Shown here piece after piece: positions 15,880 through 24,357 of a stretch of 64,000 nucleotides of DNA (its first letter is position 1; every line of letters begins with the position of its first letter). The stretch spans positions 186,001-250,000 of the forward strand of contig NZ_JBHSXH010000004.1 of assembly GCF_042662625.1 (NCBI RefSeq). Reading direction: 5' to 3'. Under the pieces are notes generated by a model that worked only from the letters and a program-made list of their open reading frames with translations, did no database searches and was not told the DNA's origin. The DNA is from Halopelagius fulvigenes. GTDB taxonomy: Archaea; Halobacteriota; Halobacteria; Halobacteriales; Haloferacaceae. The position numbers were made by a program, and so were the translations under genes.

Positions 15880-17181
15880 TTAGGCTCCGAAGAGGTAGAC
15901 GGAGGCGATAATTCCTGCGGCTGCGGTTATCCACGCGAACGGCAGGACGCTCTTCGTGATGGTGTTGACGTTGACGCCCATCTCGTCGGCGGTCCACGCG
16001 TTGTGCGTGTTCGTCGGATCCGCGGGGGCTTGGACGCGAAGCGCACTCACCGCAGTCGTGGTTATCAACGCGGGGTTGACGCCGATAGCGGCGAGAACCC
16101 CGATGATACCGCTCCCCAGGCCCCACAGGTTGAGCGGGCCCCGGTAGAGCGCCAGCGGTGCGAGGAGGATGAACATCGCCGCGTACAGGACCATACTATC
16201 GGGAATAATCGCCGAGAGGAGGGGTTCCATCGTCGTCGCGACGGATTCGGCGAAGACAGCTTTGAGGAGCCACCCGATGGCGACCATCAGCGCGATGGCC
16301 GGCGCAGCGTTGGAGATTCCCTCGTGGAACGCGTGGGTCACCTGATTGAGCGTCTGTCCGGGGTTCTTGAGACCTTCGAGACCCGGTTTGCTCGCGACGG
16401 CGGCGAAGAGGATGCCGACGACGAACGCCGGGAGGACCGGGAGACCGACGACGACGAGGCCGACCGGAATCACCGGTGACAGGAGCGCGTACGTCGGAAC
16501 GTTCGATTTGAACTGAGAGGTGGTCTCCTCCGACTCAACTCCCGCCTCCATCGCCCAGGTGGCTTGGAGGGAGGACGTCCGCGTCTGGAACGTGATGTAC
16601 CCGAGGCCGGCGAGAAGCGCGGCCCCGCCCGTCGGAAGCGCCCAGACCATCACGCTCTGGAGGTTGATCCCCGTCACGTCGGCGTAGAAAACCCAGTTCG
16701 CGGGGTTGAACATCACACCGTTCGCGTACCCGAGTAAGACGATTCCGGCGGCGGCTTTCCGGGGGAAACCGATGCTCACCATGATCGGGAACACGATGGT
16801 CGCGATCATGATGAACGCTCCGAGGCCGGAGATGCTCGTAGAGATGACTGCCACCGCGAGGTATAGCAGTATCGCGACCATGAACGGACTGTCGCCGCCG
16901 AGTTCGGCAGCCGATTTCACCAGGTCTTCCGCGATGCCGGTTTGCTCGACGATCGCCCCGAGGGCAGCACCGAAGAAGACCGCAACGAAGGCTGCACTCA
17001 ATCGTGTCGACCCATCCACGATGACGTCGTTCAGTATCTGTTCGTAGCCTAAACCACCGACCGCCGCGATCCCGAGAGCCATTGCAGCGAGTGCGACGAA
17101 CGTCGGCACTAACTCGGTCATCATGAGGATGCCGAATATCGCAAACACTACTAGGATCCCGATTGCACCTATCATACTCAT
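15880..17181 (-). CDS. Ion-transporter-superfamily permease for an organic acid or cyclic amide (CitMHS/GntP-like)
   Basis: 433 residues, almost entirely hydrophobic with about 11-12 transmembrane segments. Re-entrant-like blocks such as AAFVAVFFGAALGAIVEQTG and GLGAFIMIATIVFPIM, and the later RGPLNLWGLGSGIIGVLAA, fit the IT superfamily (citrate, gluconate or dicarboxylate carriers). I take the ATG at 17181; an upstream TTG at 17202 would add seven poorly hydrophobic residues. First gene of the operon with HyuA, the ImmA-type peptidase and the FAD oxidoreductase, so it probably imports the substrate of that pathway. Divergent from the IclR gene at 17590. Confidence 0.7.
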   Translation of the reverse strand: MSMIGAIGILVVFAIFGILMMTELVPTFVALAAMALGIAAVGGLGYEQILNDVIVDGSTRLSAAFVAVFFGAALGAIVEQTGIAEDLVKSAAELGGDSPFMVAILLYLAVAVISTSISGLGAFIMIATIVFPIMVSIGFPRKAAAGIVLLGYANGVMFNPANWVFYADVTGINLQSVMVWALPTGGAALLAGLGYITFQTRTSSLQATWAMEAGVESEETTSQFKSNVPTYALLSPVIPVGLVVVGLPVLPAFVVGILFAAVASKPGLEGLKNPGQTLNQVTHAFHEGISNAAPAIALMVAIGWLLKAVFAESVATTMEPLLSAIIPDSMVLYAAMFILLAPLALYRGPLNLWGLGSGIIGVLAAIGVNPALITTTAVSALRVQAPADPTNTHNAWTADEMGVNVNTITKSVLPFAWITAAAGIIASVYLFGA

Positions 17182-17422
17182 TGGCGTGTCACACCAGGAC
17201 AAACTCTAGACTATCACTATAAATAACTATCGAAGATATAGACGAACGCTAGAGTATGTTTTCCGACAGTTCCTGAAGTGTCTTCGGAGTCACCCTGGAC
17301 GGTTCTGCGGGAAATATCTACGAAGAGACCGTCTAGGCGAATTCTGTCTCATTCGGTCGGCGCTTCCAACGTCCAAAGTGCTGTCAATATAATCACCATA
17401 CAGAACGGAATAGTTGGCAGAA

Positions 17423-17449
17423 TTCCACATCGTGGAACGTTCGTTCCAC
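17423..17449. promoter_or_regulatory. Overlapping palindromes, probable IclR operator
   Basis: TTCCACATCGTGGAA (17423-17437) is a 6-bp inverted repeat around ATC. It overlaps GTGGAACG-TT-CGTTCCAC (17432-17449), an 8-bp inverted repeat. It lies between the permease operon and the iclR-type gene. Confidence 0.6.
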
Positions 17450-17513
17450 CCGTCCCTCGAAAGGGGAGAACGTACTACATCAATTATTATGGTTTCTGTA
17501 AGCGGCGAGTCTT

Positions 17514-17528
17514 TTCCATATCATGGAA
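17514..17528. promoter_or_regulatory. Second copy of the palindrome
   Basis: TTCCATATCATGGAA has the same arms and spacer as the copy at 17423 (consensus TTCCAYATCRTGGAA), 91 bp apart and 62 bp before the IclR start. Paired sites in a divergent promoter are typical of IclR binding. Confidence 0.6.
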
Positions 17529-17589
17529 CGAGAATCCCGAGTCGTAGAACAATCTTTTTGAAGAATGCCTGCAATAGAGCAGACAATCA

Positions 17590-18357
17590 ATGAGCACCGA
17601 TACCAATGCACCGATGAAGTCGGTCGTTACAGCGCTAGAGATACTGGAGGCGCTACAGGACGAGGGAACGGCGGGTATCTCGGAGATTGCGGAGGCGAGC
17701 GGTCACCCGAAGAGTACCGTCCACCGCCACCTCGACACGTTCCGTGAGTGCGGCTACGTCGTAAAGGCGGACCGCTCGTACAGCGTCAGCCTGAAAACGC
17801 TCCGCCTCGCGTCGAGCGCTCTCAGCAGGCAACTCGTCTACCCCGTGACGAAGTCCGTGGTGAACGAACTGGCGGAGGAAACCGGAGAGTCCGCGGCGGT
17901 CGCCGTCGAAGAGAACGGACAGGCGGTCTACCTCTACTACGACCGTACCGATCAGGCCGTCCGAACGGACGCACGTCTCGGAATCCGCCTGTACCTCCAC
18001 TGTACGGGCGCAGGAAAGGCGATACTCGCACACCTCCCCGAGGAACGGAGAAAGGCGGTCATCGACGAGTACGGACTCCCGGCGAAGACGGAGCAGACGA
18101 TTACTGATCCCGACAAACTGGAGCGGGAACTGGCCGAAATACGCGAGACCGGTATCGCGTTCGACGACGAAGAGCGAGTCGACGGCATGAGAGGCGTTGG
18201 GACCCCGATCCAGAACCGAGAGACCGGTGAGTTACTCGGCGCGTTGACCGTGGCGGGACCTACTCGTCGGCTCAACGGCGAACGGTTCAGAGAGGAACTT
18301 CCGAATTTGCTCCAGCGCGCGTCCAAGATGGTCGAGGTGAACATCACGTACTCGTAG
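17590..18357 (+). CDS. IclR family transcriptional regulator
   Basis: 255 residues. An N-terminal winged helix (ALEILEALQDEGTAGISEIA, HPKSTVHRHLDTF) is followed by the IclR effector domain (LAEETGESAAVAVEENG, LHCTGAGKAILAHLPEE, VDGMRGVGTPI). IclR proteins bind small acids or sugars and regulate adjacent catabolic genes. It faces the permease-HyuA-ImmA-FAD operon across a 400-base region with two palindromic sites, so it most likely controls that operon and itself. No other gene shares its transcription unit; a copy of the 22-bp motif lies 13 bases after the stop. Confidence 0.9.
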   Translation: MSTDTNAPMKSVVTALEILEALQDEGTAGISEIAEASGHPKSTVHRHLDTFRECGYVVKADRSYSVSLKTLRLASSALSRQLVYPVTKSVVNELAEETGESAAVAVEENGQAVYLYYDRTDQAVRTDARLGIRLYLHCTGAGKAILAHLPEERRKAVIDEYGLPAKTEQTITDPDKLERELAEIRETGIAFDDEERVDGMRGVGTPIQNRETGELLGALTVAGPTRRLNGERFREELPNLLQRASKMVEVNITYS

Positions 18358-18370
18358 GAAGACGGCATCT

Positions 18371-18392
18371 GTTACAGTTATAGGCGTGTAAT
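18371..18392. repeat. 22-bp dispersed palindromic motif, copy 3
   Basis: GTTACA, ten bases with TAG at positions 5-7, TGTAAT, in the gap between the convergent IclR and MFS genes. Confidence 0.6.
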
Positions 18393-18420
18393 GGAGTTGC
18401 CTGCTACGCGCTGATTTTGA

Positions 18421-19650
18421 CTAGTGAGCATCAAGGAGGAGCAGACCGATTGCGACGACCGCTGCGCCGACCAACGACGCCGAGAGGAGGGCGAACGCGG
18501 TGCGGAAGCCGAACCCGTCCGCGACGAATCCCACGACGGTCGGCGACGCCGCGCCGGCACCCATCAGAAGCGTCCGGACGATGCCGAACCCGCCGGCGGC
18601 GATTCGGTCGGGGAGTATCTCGACGAGGTAGACGCCCCGAACCGGACGAAAGCCGTGACTCCCGAGGGCGAAGGTGACGACGACGGCCCCGAGAACGACC
18701 GCGCCCGCGTCCGCGAAGACGATAACTCCGAGAAGCGCGGTCGCCGCCATGGAGATGGTGACGACGACGATGGGAAGCCGACCCGTCCGGTCGCTCACGT
18801 CGCCAGTGAGCACTTGGACGATGCTCACCGCGAACAGCGCCGAGTACAGGAGGTTCACCGTCGTCGTCTCCAACTCGGCCACCTCCGAGAGGTACAACGG
18901 GAAGAACGCCACCGCGCCGTTGTACGAAAACGAGAAGAGGACCGTCACGAGGATGAACGCGGTGAAGGCGGGGTTGGAGAACTGGCGGACGTACTCAGAG
19001 GCGGCGGGCGTCTCCTCGGAGTCCGACTTCACCACGGACGACGCCGACAACTGCCGGGGGACGTACCGCGCGAACGCTCCCGCGAGGGCGACGCCGACGA
19101 CGCCGGACAGGAGGAAGACCCCGCGCCACGTCGCACCGGGTAACCGCGAGAACAGGACGTCCAGCGTCGGCGGAGCGACCAGAAACAGCGTGACCACCAC
19201 GGACGCGCCGACGCCGCCGTACGCCCCGAACGTGTCGTACGTGCCCAGCACGCGCCCGGTTCGGTCGGGGTACACCCGAGAGAGAATCCCCACGGCGACG
19301 GTCTTGTGCGCGCCGGTCCCCGCGCCGATGAGGACGGCCGCCGCCGCGAGTACCGCGGCGGGCGAGTTGAACGCGAGGACGAACGACCCGAGGGAGGCCA
19401 ACAGAGCGCCGCCGACGACGACGCGGACGGATCCGAACCGGTCCGAGAGCATCCCCGACGGGAACTGCAACGACGCGTACACGACCATGAGACCGGTGTA
19501 TATCGTCCCCACCTCCGCGTTCGAGATGCCGTAACTCGCCTGCATCGTCTCGAAGAGGGGCGGAAACGCGTACCGGAGGAACTTACTCAGAAACCAGATT
19601 CCCGCGGCTAACACCAGCGTGGCGTACCTAGCCGCGTTCCGAGCGTGCAT
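18421..19650 (-). CDS. MFS transporter
   Basis: 409 residues with about 12 transmembrane segments. The loop PSGMLSDRFGSVRVVVGG between helices 2 and 3 and GDVSDRTGRLPIVVV in the second half are the duplicated major-facilitator signatures. An in-frame ATG at 19677 exists, but 19650 gives the usual short N-terminus. An oppositely oriented IclR remnant region lies beyond. Substrate not predictable from sequence; the neighbourhood suggests an organic acid or sugar derivative. Part of its sequence (18514-18545) is repeated almost exactly at 20056-20087 inside the pseudogene next door. Confidence 0.85.
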   Translation of the reverse strand: MHARNAARYATLVLAAGIWFLSKFLRYAFPPLFETMQASYGISNAEVGTIYTGLMVVYASLQFPSGMLSDRFGSVRVVVGGALLASLGSFVLAFNSPAAVLAAAAVLIGAGTGAHKTVAVGILSRVYPDRTGRVLGTYDTFGAYGGVGASVVVTLFLVAPPTLDVLFSRLPGATWRGVFLLSGVVGVALAGAFARYVPRQLSASSVVKSDSEETPAASEYVRQFSNPAFTAFILVTVLFSFSYNGAVAFFPLYLSEVAELETTTVNLLYSALFAVSIVQVLTGDVSDRTGRLPIVVVTISMAATALLGVIVFADAGAVVLGAVVVTFALGSHGFRPVRGVYLVEILPDRIAAGGFGIVRTLLMGAGAASPTVVGFVADGFGFRTAFALLSASLVGAAVVAIGLLLLDAH

Positions 19651-19729
19651 CGGTTCCCGGTGCACCCTCCGGGGCATAAGCCGTGTGGCAAGGGGCAGAA
19701 TCTTCGCCTTGTTGCGCGCGGTTCCCCGA

Positions 19730-20087
19730 CTATCGACCGTTCAACCGGGCGGCCGGTCCGCAGACGCCGACTGCGGCCACTCGGTCGCCGCCCGCGTTCG
19801 GAACACGCCGCGGCGACTCCGACGATGCCCCTCGAACTGTTCACCTCTGCAGAACGAGAAGCCGTTGTCGCGGATTCGACGGAGTTCCGCTTCGAGTTCG
19901 TCCCGGTCGGTGAGAGTCGCCTCCGTCCGGGCGGTCAGGTCGCTTTCGCCGAGTATCTCCGTCAGCCGGTCGTCGGGGAGGGAAGCCAGGAGGGACTTCC
20001 CGGGCGCGTTGAGGTGAAGCGGCATCCGTTCGCCCTCTCGGTACGCCGGCGCCCACCCGTCCGCGATGAATCCCACGACGGTCGGCG
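19730..20087 (-). pseudogene. Broken IclR-family regulator gene joined to an MFS-gene scrap
   Basis: The minus strand first reads PTVVGFIADGW, copied from the MFS gene (PTVVGFVADGF); the DNA is 31/32 identical to 18514-18545. It then reads an IclR effector-domain segment (YREGERMPLHLNAPGKSLLA, DDRLTEILGESDL, GFSFCRGEQFEG). The remaining IclR homology continues in another frame (VAAVGVCGPAARLNGR, then TAG), so there is a frameshift. No DNA-binding domain remains. Compare the intact IclR at 20445-21212. This is a recombination product, not a working regulator. Confidence 0.75.
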
Positions 20088-20192
20088 TCGCTACTGGACG
20101 CGGCGGTCGTCGCAGGTGGACTGCTTCTGTCGGGCAGTGAGGTCGCACGAGGGTGACGATTCGACGGGGATCCAATGACGCCAACCGAGCGT

Positions 20193-20207
20193 TTCTCACC
20201 GTGAGAA
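20193..20207. promoter_or_regulatory. Perfect palindrome upstream of the broken IclR gene
   Basis: TTCTCAC-C-GTGAGAA. The half TTTCTCACCGT recurs at 20370-20380, upstream of the intact IclR gene's 3' side. It may be an old operator. Confidence 0.35.
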
Positions 20208-20286
20208 CCCCAACGAGACGGGAGTCGACAGTCCCTCGAGAGGGCCGGTAAGCGTAGCGACGGTGAACGTGGTAAAAGTAAATCGC

Positions 20287-20308
20287 ATTACAGTCATAGA
20301 GGTGTAAC
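20287..20308. repeat. 22-bp dispersed palindromic motif, copy 4
   Basis: ATTACA, ten bases with TAG at positions 5-7, TGTAAC, between the broken and the intact IclR genes. Confidence 0.6.
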
Positions 20309-20444
20309 GGACGATGACGTCACTAACACCGCTGCGCTGTCGGAGTGTCGCTCGAATACCGACGAATCCTTTCTCACCGTCATACGTTACCCCAGTTGCC
20401 GAGGACACGGAACACGCGAGAGGCGCCGCGCCGTACTCCCGCCT

Positions 20445-21212
20445 TCACAGATTCGTGAGCGTTACGCGGACGGACTTCGCGGTGCTGAGTATCTGACCGG
20501 TGAGGTCTTCCTCCAGATATCGACCCTGTAAGCGGTCTGCCGGGCCGTACACGCCCAGCGCGGCGTTCGAACGGTCGTTCCTCGTTTCGATCGGTGCGGC
20601 CGCGCTCACCACTCCTTCCGCTTGTTCTTCTCTGCAGAACGATATGCCGCTGTCCCGGATCTGTCTGACCCGTTCGCGGAGTTCTTCGGGGTCCGTGAGC
20701 GTCGAATCGGTGCGCGCGACGAGTTCCGCGTCGTCGAGGATTTCGTCGATACGTTCGTCGGAGAGGGTGGAGAGAATCGCTCGGCCGGGGGCGTTCTCCG
20801 GGAGAGGCAACCGCTCACCCTCTCGGAGATTTGAAATGCTCTCGTCGGACGGCTCGACGACGTAGACGGGGACGCCCCCCTCTTCCTCTCGGACGAATAG
20901 GGTCGCCGTCTCGCCCGTCGCCGCCGCGAGGTTGTCGAGGAGCGGTTTCGCGATACGGAAGACGGGGAGTTGTTCGCGGGTCCGGACGCCGAGGTTCAGC
21001 GTCCGTAGCGACGGCCGGTATTGAGTCCCGTCTTTGAGGACGTACCCCGACGCCTCTAACGTGGAGAGGTGGTTGTGTACGACGCTTTTCGAACTCCCGA
21101 CTCGCTCCGCGAGCGCCGTGACGCCCGTCGGTCCGTCCTGGTCCACGAGAGCCTCGAGGATAGTCAACGAGGTCTCGGTCGCCTCGATCGTGTATTTCGT
21201 GGGGTCGGCCAT
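20445..21212 (-). CDS. IclR family transcriptional regulator
   Basis: 255 residues from the ATG at 21212; an upstream GTG/TTG-type start would add an Arg-rich stretch not expected in the family. The winged helix (SLTILEALVDQDGPTGVTALA, SKSVVHNHLSTLEASGYV) and the effector domain (AAATGETATLFV, PENAPGRAILSTLSDERIDE, EGVVSAAAPI) are intact. It is the closest relative in the window of the broken regulator at 19730-20087. Target unknown: the neighbours are the MFS gene on one side and the zinc dehydrogenase/ABC importer cluster on the other. Confidence 0.88.
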   Translation of the reverse strand: MADPTKYTIEATETSLTILEALVDQDGPTGVTALAERVGSSKSVVHNHLSTLEASGYVLKDGTQYRPSLRTLNLGVRTREQLPVFRIAKPLLDNLAAATGETATLFVREEEGGVPVYVVEPSDESISNLREGERLPLPENAPGRAILSTLSDERIDEILDDAELVARTDSTLTDPEELRERVRQIRDSGISFCREEQAEGVVSAAAPIETRNDRSNAALGVYGPADRLQGRYLEEDLTGQILSTAKSVRVTLTNL

Positions 21213-21528
21213 TATGATCCGTCGTACACGCCGACGGGACAAAAACCCCGTTCATCAGAGAAGAACAACGGGCCGCTTCGCGGAGCGGTTTCGGGGCGTT
21301 TTGGATGAAGAATCATGTCGGATGCGGTTGATTCCACCCGACAACAGCTCGAATTTACCTCGTTCATTTCTGAAGAACGGGAGGGGGTCGCTACGGGGGC
21401 GTCACGAACGCGCTTCGGCGGCGTGGACGAACCTGGGACGTGCCGCTCCGAAAAGTCGTCTTCGACCGGACGTCTCCTCGTCGCTTTCAGCGGAAGATGG
21501 GGTACGCGTCAGGAGAAAAAGGGGGCGG
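21213..21528. other. Intergenic, no recognised content
   Basis: A GC-rich gap of about 316 bases between the IclR start and the end of the dehydrogenase gene. I see no gene, repeat or clear operator. Confidence 0.4.
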
Positions 21529-22563
21529 TCACTCGGAATGGGGAACGACGACGTTCTTCAGCCCTTCCGTGTTCTCCATCCGTTCGAAGGCGGAGGGCAA
21601 GTCGTCGAGACCGATTCGGGACGTGACCAGTCGGTCGGCGTCGATTCGGTCATACCGGAGCATCGTCACCGCGCGCTCGAAGTCCTCGGCGGTCAGCGAG
21701 AACGACCCTCGGTAGCCGACTTCGTTGAAGAAGATGTCGAAGGGGTTGACCTCCATCGTCGCCTCTTGGTCGGGGACGCCGAAGATGAGCGTCGAACCGC
21801 CGTTCGCGGTCACCTCGTTCGCCTGTTCGATGGTCGGGACGAGGCCGATGGCCTCCGCGGCGACGTCGACGGGACCGCCCGCCGCATCGGGGATGGCCGC
21901 GAGGGGGTCGGATTCGGCCGGGTCGATGACCGCGTCGGCGCCTAGTTCCGCGGCGAGTTCACGCCGTTCGGGATCGAGTTCGGAGACGACTATCGGACTG
22001 GCTCCGGCGTTGCGGAACACCTGCATCAACAGGAGACCGATGGGGCCGGCACCGATTATCGCGACGCTGTCGCCCAGTTCGACGTCGACTTGGTCGACGC
22101 CGTGGATGCAACAGGCCAAGGGTTCCGCCAGCGCGGCGTTCTCGAACGAGAGGTCGCCGATGTCCTCGACGCTTATCGCCGGGACTCGGACGTACTCGGC
22201 GAACGCGCCGTCGAGAATCGTCTCGCCGGCCCCGCCGATGCTCGTGTTGTTCTCACAGAGGTGGGTCTCCCCGCGCTTGCAGTACGAGCAGTTGGTGCAC
22301 GGCACGGTGGGGTTGATAGCGACTCGGTCCCCGACGTCGAGGCCGGTGACGTCCTCGCCGACGTCTACGACGGTGCCGGCGCTCTCGTGTCCGAGTACGA
22401 GCGGAGTGTCGACGGCGAACGTGCCGTGGTACATGTGGTAGTCGGTCATGCACACCCCGCAAGCGCCGATTTCGACGATTACGTCGCTCTCCGTCGGTTC
22501 CGGTCGCTCCCGCTCCTGTACTTCGATTTCACCAACGTCGGTCAGCGTCGCCGTACGCATCAT
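21529..22563 (-). CDS. Zinc-dependent medium-chain dehydrogenase (polyol/threonine DH type)
   Basis: 344 residues. Catalytic zinc ligands lie in GACGVCMTDYHMYHG and GHESAGTVVDVGEDV. The structural zinc loop is CTNCSYCKRGETHLC, and the Rossmann motif is VAIIGAGPIGLLLMQVF. This is the MDR superfamily close to sorbitol, threonine and glucose/galactose dehydrogenases. It oxidises a sugar or polyol hydroxyl with NAD(P). It is divergent from the ABC importer operon that starts at 22912, so it probably acts on the imported sugar. A second MDR enzyme lies at 31768-32799. Confidence 0.85.
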   Translation of the reverse strand: MMRTATLTDVGEIEVQERERPEPTESDVIVEIGACGVCMTDYHMYHGTFAVDTPLVLGHESAGTVVDVGEDVTGLDVGDRVAINPTVPCTNCSYCKRGETHLCENNTSIGGAGETILDGAFAEYVRVPAISVEDIGDLSFENAALAEPLACCIHGVDQVDVELGDSVAIIGAGPIGLLLMQVFRNAGASPIVVSELDPERRELAAELGADAVIDPAESDPLAAIPDAAGGPVDVAAEAIGLVPTIEQANEVTANGGSTLIFGVPDQEATMEVNPFDIFFNEVGYRGSFSLTAEDFERAVTMLRYDRIDADRLVTSRIGLDDLPSAFERMENTEGLKNVVVPHSE

Positions 22564-22911
22564 CCGTCGAACTCTCCGTATCGAGCTTCGGCGTTTATCG
22601 GCTGCTCCACTGGACGCTGGTCGTGTGAGTCTGTCTCGGTTCGCATCATCTGTTGCCTGTGGTGTTTCGGTGGCTGCGATGGCTCGCAGTCGTCTTCACG
22701 CGGGGGTTTCCGTCGGATGTACTCCCGCGTTCAACTACTCGGTTCTTCACGGTCCATAATAAATCCCCTCCACGAACGCCGTTCACGCGGTGACGCATTC
22801 CGTTCGGCGGGGACGAGTCGTCGAGCGAGCCGAATCGGAGGGGCCGATAGCGCCAACGAGGAGTAAGCTTATTAATCATGCTCGATTTGTGCTACGGTGA
22901 GGTCAATAGGT
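22564..22911. promoter_or_regulatory. Divergent promoter region, dehydrogenase / CUT1 importer
   Basis: For the plus strand a TATA-like CTTATTAA lies at 22868-22875, and a Shine-Dalgarno-like GGTGAGGT at 22896-22903, 8 bases before the ATG at 22912. The importer therefore appears to have a short leader, unlike the leaderless genes around it. No clear palindromic operator was seen. Confidence 0.5.
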
Positions 22912-24315
22912 ATGGCAAGCCAACGCAGCCGCAGAAACGTACTGAAAGCGCTAGGCGTCGGAGCGGTCGGCGGTCTCGCGGGTTGTACCCGCGGCGGAAG
23001 TTCCGGAACGTCGACGGGAACCGGCGAGAGCGGTAGTTCGGGCGAACTCGCCATCCCGTTGAGCGAGTACCAGGGCGCCGACATCGAATGGAAACAGTTC
23101 GAGGGGTCGAAGATAAACATCGGAGCGGTCCAGCACCCGTGGGTCGACGCGATAAAGCCCGCGGTGCCGGTGTTCGAGGAACTGACTGGTATCGACGTGG
23201 TGTGGAACGTCCTCCCGGAACAGCAGTTCCGGACGAAGCGGCAGACGGACGTGAGCACCGGGGCCGGTCAGTTCGACGTCTTCTTCATGGACCAGGTCAT
23301 CAACCAGTTCCGTAGCGAGGGATGGCTCCAGACGCTGGACAAGTACTTCAACGACAGTAGCCTCTACGACGAGAACTGGTGGAAGCCAAACGACCTCTTC
23401 GAGTCGTCCCGATGGCAGGCCCACGGTGGCGGATACACGGACAAGTGGACGGGCATCCCGATCACCACCGAGGTCCAGACCCAGTTCTACCGGAAGGACC
23501 TCTACGAGAAACACGGTCTCGAAGTGGCCGAGACGCTCGAACAACACCGGCAGAACGCGAAGACCATCCACGAGAACGAGTCCGACGTCGCCGGTACCGC
23601 CGGGCGCGGACAGAAGGGATACGGGATGAACATCTACATCCTGAACACGTTCATCCGCGAGAACGGTGCGAAACTCTGGACCAAGTTCCCGAAGGACTCC
23701 GGACTCGACACCCAGGGCGTCATCGACGCCGCCACGTGGTACACGAACCTCCTGCGGGACTACGGCCCCGAAGGGGCGTCCACGCAGACGTGGTCCGACG
23801 TGCTCACGACGATGCAGGAGGGCCGCGCGGGTCACATCGTCGCCGACGCCAACCTGTTCTGGCCCGGTCTGACGGGTGAGGACTCTCAGGTGGCCGACTC
23901 CGTCGGCATCGCGAAGGCGCCGAAACCGGCCGACGGCACGTTCGGACCGAACGCCTACAACTGGCAGATTTCCACCTCGAAGAACGCCAAGAACTCCAAG
24001 CAGGGGTTCCTCTTCATGCTGTGGGCCTCCTCGCAACCGACGAACACGTGGATGCATTTGGAGAACGACGCCGCGTTCTCGGTGCGCCAGTCCGTCTGGG
24101 AGAACGATGAGTTCCGGTCGCGCGTCGGCGAGAACTTCGCCCAGGTCACGCTCGAATCCCTGAAGGAGGCGCAGCCCGACCCGTTCGACCGGAAGTACCC
24201 CCAGTGGGGACAGCGCTACTCCGAGGAACTCCAACGGGCCATCGCCGGGGAGAAATCACCCGAGGCGGCGATGAAGAAGGCGGCGAAGATTGCGGAGGAC
24301 ATCTACAGTGAGTAA
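22912..24315 (+). CDS. Sugar ABC transporter substrate-binding lipoprotein (CUT1)
   Basis: 467 residues from the ATG at 22912. SQRSRRNVLKALGVGAVGG then LAGC is a twin-arginine signal with a lipobox, so the mature protein is exported folded and lipid-anchored at Cys. A Ser/Gly/Thr-rich tether follows, then the family-1 solute-binding fold (FEELTGIDVVWNVLPEQQF, DVFFMDQV, EGRAGHIVADANLFW, NAYNWQISTSKNAKNSK). It leads the operon with two permeases, a 29-codon ORF and an ATPase. Downstream aldolase and kinase genes suggest a deoxy-sugar or pentose substrate (inference). Confidence 0.9.
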   Translation: MASQRSRRNVLKALGVGAVGGLAGCTRGGSSGTSTGTGESGSSGELAIPLSEYQGADIEWKQFEGSKINIGAVQHPWVDAIKPAVPVFEELTGIDVVWNVLPEQQFRTKRQTDVSTGAGQFDVFFMDQVINQFRSEGWLQTLDKYFNDSSLYDENWWKPNDLFESSRWQAHGGGYTDKWTGIPITTEVQTQFYRKDLYEKHGLEVAETLEQHRQNAKTIHENESDVAGTAGRGQKGYGMNIYILNTFIRENGAKLWTKFPKDSGLDTQGVIDAATWYTNLLRDYGPEGASTQTWSDVLTTMQEGRAGHIVADANLFWPGLTGEDSQVADSVGIAKAPKPADGTFGPNAYNWQISTSKNAKNSKQGFLFMLWASSQPTNTWMHLENDAAFSVRQSVWENDEFRSRVGENFAQVTLESLKEAQPDPFDRKYPQWGQRYSEELQRAIAGEKSPEAAMKKAAKIAEDIYSE

Positions 24316-24357
24316 CGCGGACGGTTCGACCCGCATCCACCCGACCCAACACTGACA

